Part shown: positions 27,045-35,481 of the stretch, one piece after another
How positions within the stretch are numbered: the stretch's first letter is position 1
Layout of the letters: the number at the start of each line of letters is the position of its first letter
Assembly: GCF_036246005.1 (NCBI RefSeq)
Contig: NZ_CP109171.1
Location: 4,762,001 to 4,826,000, forward strand
Length of the DNA: 64,000 bases
Direction: 5' to 3'
DNA from: Streptomyces sp. NBC_01723
GTDB lineage: Bacteria > Actinomycetota > Actinomycetes > Streptomycetales > Streptomycetaceae
Translations under genes and position numbers: made by a program
Notes under the pieces: model-generated
What the model was told of the DNA's origin: nothing
Seen by the model: the letters and a program-made list of their open reading frames with translations, nothing else
Database searches by the model: none

Positions 27045-27059
27045 AAGTAAGGTACTTAC
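27045..27059 (-). promoter_or_regulatory. HxlR/QorR-like operator palindrome
   Basis: Overlapping perfect palindromes AAGTA-AGG-TACTT (27045-27057) and GTAAG-GTA-CTTAC (27047-27059) lie about 80 bases upstream of the quinone oxidoreductase start. GTAAG/CTTAC half-sites are typical of HxlR-family quinone or aldehyde sensors. Assignment to a specific regulator is inference. Confidence 0.5.
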
Positions 27060-27073
27060 GTTTGGGTAAGCGT

Positions 27074-27106
27074 AAGGGGCCCGGGCGTTCTCCGCCCGGG
27101 CCCCTT
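27074..27106 (-). terminator. Rho-independent terminator after korB
   Basis: A perfect 14-bp stem, AAGGGGCCCGGGCG pairing with CGCCCGGGCCCCTT, with loop TTCTC, placed 30 bases downstream of the korB stop. The flanking A/T bases make it usable in both directions. It insulates korAB from the quinone oxidoreductase gene. Confidence 0.8.
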
Positions 27107-27137
27107 TGTTCTCGTCGGTTCTCGCCAGTGGCCGCTC

Positions 27138-28196
27138 TCAGCCGACGACCGTCCAGGTGTCGTTGCCCGCGAGCAGCGCGGCGAGGTCGCCCTTGCCGTC
27201 CCGCTCGACGGCGGCGTCGAGCTGGTCGGACATGAGCGTGTCGTAGACCGGCCGCTCCACCGAGCGCAGCACACCGATGGGCGTGTGGTGCAGGGTGTCC
27301 GGGTCGGCCAGCCGGGAGAGGGCGAAGGCCGTGGTCGGCGAGGCGGCGTGGGCGTCGTGGACCAGGACGTCCGCCTCGTTGCCCGCGGTGACGGCGACGA
27401 CCTTCAGGTCGCCGGTCCCCGGATCACGCACCACGCCCTTGGCACCGTCGGTGCCGAAACGGATCGGCTGCCCGTGCTCCAGCCGGATCACCGCCTCCTC
27501 GGCCCGCTCCCGGTCCTTGAGCGCGTCGAAGGCGCCGTCGTTGAAGATGTTGCAGTTCTGGTAGATCTCGATCAGCGCCGTGCCCGGGTGCTCGGCGGCC
27601 TGGCGCAGCACCTCGGTGAGGTGCTTGCGGTCCGAGTCGACGGTCCGGGCGACGAAGGACGCCTCCGCGCCGATGGCCAGCGAGACCGGGTTGAAGGGCG
27701 CGTCCAGCGACCCCATCGGGGTCGACTTGGTGATCTTCCCGACCTCGGAGGTGGGGGAGTACTGGCCCTTGGTCAGCCCGTAGATCCGGTTGTTGAACAG
27801 CAGGATCTTGAGGTTGACGTTGCGCCGCAGCGCGTGGATGAGGTGGTTGCCGCCGATGGAGAGGGCGTCGCCGTCACCGGTGACGACCCAGACGGAGAGG
27901 TCGCGGCGGGAGGCGGCGAGCCCGGTCGCGATGGCGGGGGCGCGGCCGTGGATGGAGTGCATCCCGTACGTGTTCATGTAGTACGGGAAGCGGGAGGAGC
28001 AGCCGATGCCGGAGACGAAGACGATGTTCTCCCTCGCCAGGCCGAGCTGGGGCATGAAGCCCTGCACGGCGGCGAGGACGGCGTAGTCGCCGCAGCCGGG
28101 GCACCAGCGCACTTCCTGGTCGGACTTGAAGTCCTTCATGGACTGCTTGCCCTCGGCCCTGGGGACGAGGTGGAGCAGCGCGTTGGCGTCAGTCAT
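27138..28196 (-). CDS. korB: 2-oxoacid:ferredoxin oxidoreductase subunit beta
   Basis: A 352-residue thiamine-diphosphate subunit that, with KorA, oxidatively decarboxylates 2-oxoglutarate (or a related 2-oxoacid) to the acyl-CoA and reduces ferredoxin. The iron-sulfur and TPP features are EVRWCPGCGDYAVL, GIGCSSRFPYY, the TPP/Mg motif VVTGDGDALSIGGNHL with LLFNNRIYGLTKGQ, and the last cluster Cys in YQNCNIFND. There is no extra ferredoxin domain, so a separate ferredoxin is needed. It overlaps korA by 8 bases. From memory this pair corresponds to SCO4594/SCO4595. Confidence 0.95.
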   Translation of the reverse strand: MTDANALLHLVPRAEGKQSMKDFKSDQEVRWCPGCGDYAVLAAVQGFMPQLGLARENIVFVSGIGCSSRFPYYMNTYGMHSIHGRAPAIATGLAASRRDLSVWVVTGDGDALSIGGNHLIHALRRNVNLKILLFNNRIYGLTKGQYSPTSEVGKITKSTPMGSLDAPFNPVSLAIGAEASFVARTVDSDRKHLTEVLRQAAEHPGTALIEIYQNCNIFNDGAFDALKDRERAEEAVIRLEHGQPIRFGTDGAKGVVRDPGTGDLKVVAVTAGNEADVLVHDAHAASPTTAFALSRLADPDTLHHTPIGVLRSVERPVYDTLMSDQLDAAVERDGKGDLAALLAGNDTWTVVG

Positions 28197-30126
28197 CGAT
28201 GGCCTCCTTCAACACCGCGGCGAGCTGCTCCGCCTTGAACGGCATGCCGTTGACCTGGTTGTACGACTGGGCGTCGACCAGGTACTTCGCCCGGATGAGG
28301 GTGGCGAGCTGACCGAGGTTCATCTCGGGGACCACCACCTTGTCGTACCGCTTCAGCACCTCGCCCAGGTTGGGCGGGAAGGGGTTGAGGTGGCGGAGGT
28401 GGGCCTGCGCGATCGGCACCCCGGCCGTGCGCAGCCGGCGCACGGCGGCGGTGATGGGGCCGTACGTCGAGCCCCAGCCCAGCACCAGGGTCCGCGCCCC
28501 GCCCGGGTCGTCGACCGCCAGCTCGGGGACGTCGATGCCGTCGATCTTGGCCTGCCGGGTGCGGACCATGAAGTCGTGGTTGGCCGGGTCGTACGAGATG
28601 TTCCCGGAACCGTCCTGCTTCTCGATGCCGCCGATCCGGTGCTCCAGCCCGGGGGTGCCGGGCACCGCCCAGGGCCGGGCCAGGGTCTGCGGGTCGCGCT
28701 TGTACGGCCAGAAGACCTCGGTGCCGTCGCCCAGCGTGTGGTTGGGGCCCTGTGCGAACTGCACCGCCAGGTCCGGCAGCTCGTCCGTCTCCGGGACCCG
28801 CCAGGGCTCGCTGCCGTTGGCCAGGTAGCCGTCGGACAGCAGGAAGACCGGGGTGCGGTACACCAGCGCGATCCGCGCCGCCTCCAGCGCCGCATTGAAA
28901 CAGTCCGCCGGGGTGCGCGGTGCGACGATCGGGACCGGCGCCTCGCCGTTGCGCCCGTACATCGCCTGCAACAGGTCGGCCTGCTCCGTCTTGGTCGGCA
29001 GACCGGTGGACGGACCGCCGCGCTGGATGTCCACGACCAGCAGCGGCAGTTCGAGGGAGACCGCGAGTCCGATCGTCTCGCTCTTGAGCGCCACGCCGGG
29101 ACCGGAGGTGGTGGTCACCGCCAGCGAGCCGCCGAACGCGGCGCCGAGCGCGGCGCCGATGCCCGCGATCTCGTCCTCGGCCTGGAAGGTCCGCACCCCG
29201 AAGTTCTTGTGCCGGCTCAGCTCGTGCAGGATGTCCGAGGCCGGGGTGATCGGGTACGAGCCCAGGAAGAGCGGCAGGTCCGCCTGGCGGGAGGCCGCGA
29301 TCAGACCGTAGGACAGCGCGAGGTTCCCGGAGATGTTGCGGTACACCCCCGGCGGGAACGCCGTCGCCGCCGGCGCCACCTCGTAGGAGACCGCGAAGTC
29401 CTCCGTGGTCTCCCCGAAGTTCCAGCCCGCGCGGTACGCCGCGATGTTGGCCGCGGCGATGTCCGGCTTCTTCGCGAACTTCGTGTTCAGGAACTTCTCC
29501 GTGCCCTCGGTGGGCCGGTGGTACATCCAGCTCAGCAGCCCGAGCGCGAACATGTTCTTGCTGCGCTCGGCCTCCTTGCGGCTGAGGTCGAACTCCTTGA
29601 GGGCCTCGACGGTCAGCGTGGTCAGCGGCACCGGATGCACGTGGTAGCCGTCGAGGGAACCGTCCTCCAGCGGCGATGTGTCGTAGCCGACCTTCTGCAT
29701 CGCCCGCCGGGTGAACTCGTCCGTGTTGATGATGATCTCCGCGCCGCGCGGCAGGTCGCCGACGTTCGCCTTCAGCGCGGCCGGGTTCATCGCGACCAGC
29801 ACGTTGGGGGCGTCGCCCGGGGTGAGGATGTCGTGGTCGGCGAAGTGCAGCTGGAAGGACGAGACGCCGGGCAGAGTGCCGGCGGGCGCCCGGATCTCGG
29901 CCGGGAAGTTCGGCAGCGTCGACAGGTCGTTCCCGAACGACGCGGTCTCCGAGGTGAAACGGTCGCCGGTGAGCTGCATCCCGTCGCCCGAGTCCCCGGC
30001 GAACCTGATGATCACCCGGTCCAGCCGGCGGACGTCCTTCGTCCCGACCGGTTTGCGCTGCGCTCCCACGACGGTCTCGTCGGTTCCGTCGGCCTGCTCC
30101 GCTGGGCTGCTGACCTGGCTGGTCAC
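28189..30126 (-). CDS. korA: 2-oxoacid:ferredoxin oxidoreductase subunit alpha (gamma-alpha fusion)
   Basis: A 645-residue subunit. An N-terminal gamma-type domain begins at VIIRFAGDSGDGMQLTGDRF (about residue 37) and runs to ~220. The alpha domain follows, with GSYPITPASDILHELS and FQAEDEIAGIGAALGAAFGG, where the Glu activates TPP across the interface, then a C-terminal transketolase-type domain (TLVLGWGSTYGPITAAV). The order gamma-alpha in one chain is standard for actinobacterial Kor. The start is GTG 30126 after GGGAGGT. Being ferredoxin-linked, the enzyme can feed low-potential electrons to any ferredoxin-accepting complex; a partial complex I operon lies 4 kb away. Confidence 0.95.
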   Translation of the reverse strand: MTSQVSSPAEQADGTDETVVGAQRKPVGTKDVRRLDRVIIRFAGDSGDGMQLTGDRFTSETASFGNDLSTLPNFPAEIRAPAGTLPGVSSFQLHFADHDILTPGDAPNVLVAMNPAALKANVGDLPRGAEIIINTDEFTRRAMQKVGYDTSPLEDGSLDGYHVHPVPLTTLTVEALKEFDLSRKEAERSKNMFALGLLSWMYHRPTEGTEKFLNTKFAKKPDIAAANIAAYRAGWNFGETTEDFAVSYEVAPAATAFPPGVYRNISGNLALSYGLIAASRQADLPLFLGSYPITPASDILHELSRHKNFGVRTFQAEDEIAGIGAALGAAFGGSLAVTTTSGPGVALKSETIGLAVSLELPLLVVDIQRGGPSTGLPTKTEQADLLQAMYGRNGEAPVPIVAPRTPADCFNAALEAARIALVYRTPVFLLSDGYLANGSEPWRVPETDELPDLAVQFAQGPNHTLGDGTEVFWPYKRDPQTLARPWAVPGTPGLEHRIGGIEKQDGSGNISYDPANHDFMVRTRQAKIDGIDVPELAVDDPGGARTLVLGWGSTYGPITAAVRRLRTAGVPIAQAHLRHLNPFPPNLGEVLKRYDKVVVPEMNLGQLATLIRAKYLVDAQSYNQVNGMPFKAEQLAAVLKEAIDD

Positions 30127-30330
30127 TGAACTGGACCTCCCTCGAGACGGCTGTCCGGGGACAGGTCTCCCACGACCGTCCCAGGATCAACCCTACGTCC
30201 GCGGATGCTGACTTCCGGTGGAGATTCGCATGATGGACACGACTTCGAGATGGCCCACAGCCCCGTAATTCCGGGAATTTCCCGCCCCCCGACACCGATG
30301 AGGACGCCCCCCGCCCACACTCCGGTTTCT

Positions 30331-30357
30331 CATTCGTCCGGATGAGCCGGACGAGTG
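30331..30357 (-). terminator. Hairpin downstream of the response regulator gene
   Basis: An 11-bp stem with one G-T pair (CATTCGTCCGG with CCGGACGAGTG) around ATGAG, lying 50-80 bases beyond the response regulator stop and about 200 bases before korA. It would separate the two leftward transcripts. The T-tract is poor, so strength is uncertain. Confidence 0.45.
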
Positions 30358-30409
30358 GGCGGGGCCCGCAGTGCCCGGTGTGTGGTCCCTGGGGGTCAGG
30401 AACCGGGAG

Positions 30410-31069
30410 TCACGAATTGAGGTAGGTGAGCACGGCCAGGACCCGTCGGTGATCACCGTCGCTCGGGGACAGACCCAGCTTCATGAAGATGTTGCTGACG
30501 TGCTTCTCGACCGCCCCGTCGCTCACGACGAGCTGCCGGGCGATCGCCGAGTTCGTCCGGCCCTCTGCCATCAGCCCCAGCACCTCCCGCTCCCGCGGGG
30601 TCAGCCCCGCCAGCACGTCCTGCTTGCGGCTGCGCCCGAGCAACTGCGCGACCACCTCCGGGTCCAGCGCGGTCCCCCCGTCCGCCACGCGCACCACGGC
30701 GTCCACGAACTCCCGCACCTCGGCCACCCGGTCCTTGAGCAGATAGCCGACGCCCCGGCTGGAACCGGCCAGCAGCTCCGTGGCGTACCGCTCCTCCACG
30801 TACTGCGACAGCACCAGCACCCCGAGGCCGGGATGCGCCTTGCGCAGCCGCACCGACGCGCGCACTCCCTCGTCCGTGTGCGTCGGAGGCATCCGCACGT
30901 CCGCGACCACGACGTCCGGCAGCTCGCCCTGGGCGTCCAGCTCGGTGATGGTCTTGATCAGTGCCTCACCGTCGCCGACACCGGCCACGACCTCGTGCCC
31001 GCGGTCGGTCAGCAACCGGGTCAGCCCCTCCCGGAGCAGCACTGAATCCTCGGCGATGACCACCCGCAC
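30410..31069 (-). CDS. NarL/LuxR-family response regulator
   Basis: A 219-residue two-component regulator. The receiver has the acidic pocket VVIAEDSVLLREG, the phosphorylation Asp in VVVADVRMPP (about residue 53) and the switch Lys in GYLLKDRV. The output is a LuxR-type helix-turn-helix, LTPREREVLGLMAEGRTN to VEKHVSNIFMKLGL. GTG 31069 follows a GGAGGA site. It is downstream of two histidine kinase genes on the same strand but separated from the nearer by 279 bases, so it may have its own promoter. Target genes are unknown; the divergent-side complex I operon and korAB are nearby candidates. Confidence 0.93.
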   Translation of the reverse strand: MRVVIAEDSVLLREGLTRLLTDRGHEVVAGVGDGEALIKTITELDAQGELPDVVVADVRMPPTHTDEGVRASVRLRKAHPGLGVLVLSQYVEERYATELLAGSSRGVGYLLKDRVAEVREFVDAVVRVADGGTALDPEVVAQLLGRSRKQDVLAGLTPREREVLGLMAEGRTNSAIARQLVVSDGAVEKHVSNIFMKLGLSPSDGDHRRVLAVLTYLNS

Positions 31070-31348
31070 CCTGTCCTCCACGATTTTTCGGCCCCCCACA
31101 GCCCGTCCGCCTCACGGTCCCCGCGGCCCACACCGCGTCCACGAACCGTTCGTACGACAGGTCCAGCATTCCAGCATCGGAGGCCGAATGCCCCGGGGCA
31201 ACGGGAAGAGGACGGCAAGTCCCGGCCCTACAGTCCGGCTTCGACTCCACGATGGCCGGATTTCGCCCCGGGGCGAACGGGTCACCCCGGGCCGCCTGGG
31301 CCGCCCGGAGTGGTGTGGGGGAGAGCCGGGTGGGCGCGCCGCCGCGCC

Positions 31349-32716
31349 TCAGCTTGATATCGGCTCGTTCCGCCAGGGCAGCTCGGCCGTCACCCGCGTC
31401 GGCCCCCCGGCCGGCGAGTCCACCACCAGGATCCCGTCGACCGCGTCGAGCCGCTCCGCCAGTCCTGCGAGGCCGGAGCCGGCCGTCACGTCCGCCCCGC
31501 CGACGCCGTTGTCCACGACCTGGAGGAGCAGCCGGTTCTCCACCCGCCACACCTCCACGGCGGCCGCCGTGGCCCGCGCGTGCTTGCTGATGTTCTGCAG
31601 CAGCTCCGACACCGTGAAGTACGCGATGCCCTCGATCGCCGATGCCGGCCGCTCGGTGAGGTCGACCTCCACCCGCACCGGCACCGTGCAGCGGGAGGCG
31701 ACCGAGGAGAGCGCCGCGTCGAGACCACGGTCGGTGAGTACCGCGGGGTGGATGCCCCGGGCCAGGTCCCGCAGCTCCTGGAGGGCCGTCTTCACCTCGC
31801 CGTGCGCCTCCTCGACCATGATCGCCGCCGCCCGCGGGTCCTCCTGCAGCTTCTCCTTCGCCAGGCCGAGATCCATGGCCAGGTTGACCAGGCGGGCCTG
31901 CGCCCCGTCGTGCAGGTCGCGCTCGATGCGCCGCAGGTCGGCCGCGGCCGTGTCCACCACGACCCCGCGGTCCGACTCCAGCTCCACGACCCGCGTCGCC
32001 AGCCGCGACGGTCCGAGCAGCCCGTGCACCATCACCCGGTCCACCGTCGTCAACGCCCGCACGATCCACGGCGTCGCCAGCGTGAACAGCAGCCCGACCA
32101 GCGCGGTCACGGCGATCTCGAACGGATTGTCCAGGTAGATCCGGTGCGTCTCGTCGCCGTAGAGCTGGAGCCCGTCCTGGCCCGCGTACATCGGGAACAC
32201 CCAGAACCAGAGCGGGTACGTCAGCATCGCCCACCCGACCGCCCAGAAGTTCACGGCGACCACGAACGAGAACACCGCCCACGGGAACTGCAGAAACGCG
32301 TACAGCAGGCTCCGCCAGGAGGCGCCGCTCTTGAGCACGGCCCCCATCCAGCCCATCGCACCGCGCTTCCGCACCCGCAGCGGCTCCGGGTCGGCCACGT
32401 CGAGCCCCAGCAGCGCCCGGGCCCGCGCCCGCTCCATCACCCCGAAGCCCCGGCACCCGGCGAGCGCCGCCGCCAGCACCGGTACACCCAGGAAGGTCAC
32501 CAGCAGGCCCGCTCCCAGCGACACCATCGTGACCGCGTAGGTGAAGAGCAGGATGCTGATCGGCAGACCCACCAGCACGTAGCCGAACTCCCGCCAACTG
32601 CGTGCCTCGAACGGCGCCCGCAGCCCGGCCGGCAGCCGGTGGCGACGCGCCCCGGTGTCCCCGGGGAAGCCGGGCCCGCTCCCGAACCCGTAACCCTGTC
32701 CGTATTCCGTGGCCAT
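31349..32716 (-). CDS. Sensor histidine kinase A (NarL-type partner)
   Basis: A 455-residue kinase. A Gly/Tyr-rich N-terminus precedes a putative-sensor membrane domain of four to five segments (about residues 45-240). The HisKA_3 dimerisation helix has the phospho-acceptor His in IERDLHDGAQARLVNLAM. The ATPase domain follows, with FTVSELLQNISKHA (N box) and VDNGVGGADVTAGSGLAGL (G boxes). ATG 32716 has AGGAGAAGGA upstream. It is strongly similar along its whole kinase half to the next gene, pointing to a tandem duplication with both copies intact. Confidence 0.92.
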   Translation of the reverse strand: MATEYGQGYGFGSGPGFPGDTGARRHRLPAGLRAPFEARSWREFGYVLVGLPISILLFTYAVTMVSLGAGLLVTFLGVPVLAAALAGCRGFGVMERARARALLGLDVADPEPLRVRKRGAMGWMGAVLKSGASWRSLLYAFLQFPWAVFSFVVAVNFWAVGWAMLTYPLWFWVFPMYAGQDGLQLYGDETHRIYLDNPFEIAVTALVGLLFTLATPWIVRALTTVDRVMVHGLLGPSRLATRVVELESDRGVVVDTAAADLRRIERDLHDGAQARLVNLAMDLGLAKEKLQEDPRAAAIMVEEAHGEVKTALQELRDLARGIHPAVLTDRGLDAALSSVASRCTVPVRVEVDLTERPASAIEGIAYFTVSELLQNISKHARATAAAVEVWRVENRLLLQVVDNGVGGADVTAGSGLAGLAERLDAVDGILVVDSPAGGPTRVTAELPWRNEPISS

Positions 32717-32831
32717 CGGTGCCGTCCTTCTCCTCGTCCTACGGCTCTGCTGTCGTAACTCCAGCCTCCTCGCGCGCGCCTCCACGGGCCATGGAGCCCG
32801 TCGGCGTCTGGAGAGGGGGGTTTTCCCTACC

Positions 32832-32899
32832 TCGGGGCCGCGAGACCTTGGGGCCGCGAGACCTCGGGGCCGCGAGACCTCGGGGCCGCGAGACCTCGG
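32832..32899. repeat. Four tandem 16-bp repeats between two kinase genes
   Basis: The unit TCGGGGCCGCGAGACC occurs four times back to back from 32832 to 32895 (second copy with one change, TT for TC), plus a partial fifth. Each junction contains the palindrome CGAGACCTCG. The array lies in the 234-base gap between the paralogous kinases, 50 bases beyond the stop of the upstream one. It may be a slippage-prone minisatellite or a multimeric protein site. Confidence 0.75.
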
Positions 32900-32950
32900 A
32901 CGGCGAGGTGCGCGCGCCCGTGTGCCTCGCGTGCGGGGCGGTGCCGTCCG

Positions 32951-34207
32951 TCACCGCGTCCCGGACGTGCGCCGCGTGTGGCCGGCGCCGGGCGCGCCGG
33001 GAGCCGCGTCCGCCGCGGTGCGGTCGCGCCACGGCAGCTCGGCCGTGATCGCCGTCGGTCCACCCTCCGGCGAGTCGACGACGAAGAGGCCGTCGACCGC
33101 GGAGAGCCGGTCGGCGAGGCCCTTCATCCCCGTACCGGCGTCGAGGCGTGCGCCGCCCTGGCCGTCGTCCCCCACCTGTATGAGCAGCCGGTCGGACGAC
33201 CGCCACACCTCCACGGAGGCGGAACGCGCCCCACTGTGCTTGCTGACGTTCTGCAGCAGCTCCGAGACGGTGAAGTAGGCGATGCCCTCGATGGCCGGCG
33301 CCGGACGCTCCGCCAGGTCGACGGTCACCCTGACCGGCACGGTGCAGCGGGAGGCGACCGAGGAGAGCGCCGCGTCCAGACCGCGGTCGGTCAGGACGGC
33401 CGGGTGGATGCCCCGCGCCAGGTCCCGCAACTCCTGAAGGGCCAGCTTCACCTCGCCGTGCGCCTCGTCGACCATCGCCGCCGCCGCGTCGGGATCCTCC
33501 AGGAGCTTCTCCTTGGCCAGACCCAGCCCCATGGCCAGGTTGACCAGGCGGGCCTGCGCCCCGTCGTGCAGGTCGCGCTCGATGCGCCGCAGGTCCGCCG
33601 CGGCCGTGTCCACCACGACCCCGCGGTCCGACTCCAGCTCGGCGATCCGCCGTTCCAGCTCGTCGGACGGGGACAGCAGCGCGCGCACCATCGCCCGGTC
33701 GGCGTTGGCCAGGCCCCGCGCGATGAACGGCAGCACCGGCCACAGCACGAACAACGACGTCAGCGTGATGACGAAGGTGACCACGCCCCAGGGGAGCCGT
33801 ATGAAGTCGTACAGGACGGCGCGCCAGCCCACCGGGTCCTTCAGCGCCATCCACAGCTGGGAAAAGAAGCCGCCCCCGCCGTGCAACGGCAGCGGACTGG
33901 GCTCCTCCACCCGCACTCCGAGCAGCGCCCGGGCCCGCGCCCGCTCCAGCTTGCCGAGCTCACGCGCGCCGAGCAGTCCGGCCGCCAGCAGCGGCAACCC
34001 GATCACCGTGACCGTCAACCCGACCCCGACTGACAGCACTGTCGAGACATAGACGAAGCCGAGCAGCGACGCCGGGAGATTCGCCAGCAGGTGGGCGATC
34101 TCTTTCCAGGTGTGCCAGTCGAAGGCGAGGCGAGCCGGCGGCAGGCGGTCGCCGTCCGCCCCACCGGCGGTCCCGGCGGGGGTCGAAGTCGCGAGGTGTT
34201 CGGTCAT
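32951..34207 (-). CDS. Sensor histidine kinase B (paralogue of A)
   Basis: A 418-residue kinase with the same plan as the adjacent one: a putative-sensor membrane region (about residues 38-175), HisKA_3 with IERDLHDGAQARLVNLAM, and a HATPase domain with FTVSELLQNVSKHSG and VGDDGQGGARLDAGTGMKG. The sensor part differs more than the kinase part: it lacks the loop that in kinase A holds YAGQDGLQLYGDE. The two therefore likely read different signals into one response regulator. ATG 34207 has no ribosome binding site, so a leaderless transcript or a different start is possible. It is divergent from nuoA, 198 bases apart. Confidence 0.9.
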   Translation of the reverse strand: MTEHLATSTPAGTAGGADGDRLPPARLAFDWHTWKEIAHLLANLPASLLGFVYVSTVLSVGVGLTVTVIGLPLLAAGLLGARELGKLERARARALLGVRVEEPSPLPLHGGGGFFSQLWMALKDPVGWRAVLYDFIRLPWGVVTFVITLTSLFVLWPVLPFIARGLANADRAMVRALLSPSDELERRIAELESDRGVVVDTAAADLRRIERDLHDGAQARLVNLAMGLGLAKEKLLEDPDAAAAMVDEAHGEVKLALQELRDLARGIHPAVLTDRGLDAALSSVASRCTVPVRVTVDLAERPAPAIEGIAYFTVSELLQNVSKHSGARSASVEVWRSSDRLLIQVGDDGQGGARLDAGTGMKGLADRLSAVDGLFVVDSPEGGPTAITAELPWRDRTAADAAPGAPGAGHTRRTSGTR

Positions 34208-34405
34208 ACGGATCAGCGTGCCGTGCGGCACGGCACCGCGCCATGAGGTGGACCGCCGGGATGTACTGAGGAAAACCCCACCCCGGCCCCGGCCCACGTC
34301 TCAACGTACGACGGGCTGCTTACCGTCTCTTTATCAGGCCCTAGACTCCCGTGCGTACAGATCGCCGAGCAGCAGGCGTTGAGGACAGGGATTGAGGGGA
34401 CGCAC

Positions 34406-34801
34406 GTGCCGGAACCGACCGTCGGGCTCGCCGCGGACTACTTCCAGTCCTACTCGGTCGTCGCACTGCTCGCCGCGGTGGGCGTGCTCTTCGTCGCCGT
34501 GGCCTTCGGAGCCGGGCGGCTGCTGCGGCCCGTGGTCCCGACACCCGAGAAGCTGCTGACGTACGAGTGCGGCGTGGACCCCGTCGGCGAGGGCTGGGCA
34601 CACACCCAGGTCCGCTACTACGTCTACGCGTTCCTCTACGTCATTTTCGCGGTCGACTCGATCTTCCTCTTCCCCTGGGCGACGGTCTTCGCCGATCCTG
34701 GTTATGGAGCGACCACCCTCGTGGAGATGTTCATCTTCCTGGGCTTCCTGGCCGTGGGCCTGCTCTACGCATACAAGAAGGGCGTCCTGTCGTGGACGTG
34801 A
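34406..34801 (+). CDS. nuoA: NADH-quinone oxidoreductase subunit A (second copy)
   Basis: A 131-residue membrane subunit of complex I with three helices. The conserved loop [25 protein letters not shown] holds the usual ECG motif near the quinone site and is followed by [20 protein letters not shown] 34406 follows a GAGGGGA site; an in-frame TTG at 34379 is less likely. It opens a ten-gene operon A-B-C-H-I-J-K-L-M-N that lacks D, E, F and G. It overlaps nuoB by about 10 bases. Confidence 0.93.
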   Translation: MPEPTVGLAADYFQSYSVVALLAAVGVLFVAVAFGAGRLLRPVVPTPEKLLTYECGVDPVGEGWAHTQVRYYVYAFLYVIFAVDSIFLFPWATVFADPGYGATTLVEMFIFLGFLAVGLLYAYKKGVLSWT

Positions 34802-35481
34802 ACCCCTCCGGACCCGTACCGCTCCCGGAGCCCGTACCGCTTCCCGAGCCGAAGCGGCTGGGCACCCTCGCGCGCCTGGCCCCCGAGCCGATGAAGGTCG
34901 TCCTGAACTGGGGGCGCCGGTACTCCCTCTGGGTCTTCAACTTCGGCCTCGCCTGCTGCGCGATCGAGTTCATCGCCGCGTCGATGGCCCGCCACGACTT
35001 CATCCGGCTCGGCGTCATCCCCTTCGCGCCGGGCCCCCGCCAGGCCGACCTGATGGTCGTCTCGGGCACGGTGACCGACAAGATGGCGCCCGCCGTCAAG
35101 CGCCTGTACGAGCAGATGCCCGAGCCCAAGTACGTCATCTCCTTCGGCGCCTGCTCCAACTGCGGCGGCCCGTACTGGGACTCCTACTCCGTGACGAAGG
35201 GCGTCGACCAGATCATCCCCGTCGACGTCTACGTCCCAGGCTGCCCGCCGCGCCCCGAGGCGCTGCTCCAGGGGATCCTCAAGCTCCAGGAGAAGATCGC
35301 ACGGGAGTCGCTGGGGGAGCGGTACGGCACGTCGGGCCGGCCGTCGACGGCCGCGCTGCAGAGCGGACTGGTGCGACCGCCGGGGTCGGGGACGGGTTCC
35401 GGACCGGGATCGGGGTCGGGGTCGGGATCGGGGTCGGAATCGGGGTCGGGATCGGGATCGGGCTCAGGGGGTGCGCGATGA
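34792..35481 (+). CDS. nuoB: NADH-quinone oxidoreductase subunit B with Gly/Ser tail
   Basis: A 229-residue iron-sulfur subunit carrying cluster N2. Ligands are visible as the tandem Cys in GLACCAIEF, the Cys in [10 protein letters not shown], and [12 protein letters not shown]. After residue ~170 the family normally ends; here a ~50-residue tail finishes in alternating Gly-Ser units encoded by near-perfect GGATCGGGGTCG hexamer-like repeats (about 35385-35465). The start GTG 34792 overlaps nuoA; GTG 34798 is an alternative two codons later. The core has everything needed to pass electrons to quinone if a NuoD partner is supplied from elsewhere. Confidence 0.92.
   Translation: MDVNPSGPVPLPEPVPLPEPKRLGTLARLAPEPMKVVLNWGRRYSLWVFNFGLACCAIEFIAASMARHDFIRLGVIPFAPGPRQADLMVVSGTVTDKMAPAVKRLYEQMPEPKYVISFGACSNCGGPYWDSYSVTKGVDQIIPVDVYVPGCPPRPEALLQGILKLQEKIARESLGERYGTSGRPSTAALQSGLVRPPGSGTGSGPGSGSGSGSGSESGSGSGSGSGGAR

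Noticed and set aside
32832-32899. CRISPR array
   Set aside because: The 16-bp repeats are directly contiguous without spacers and there are no cas genes.
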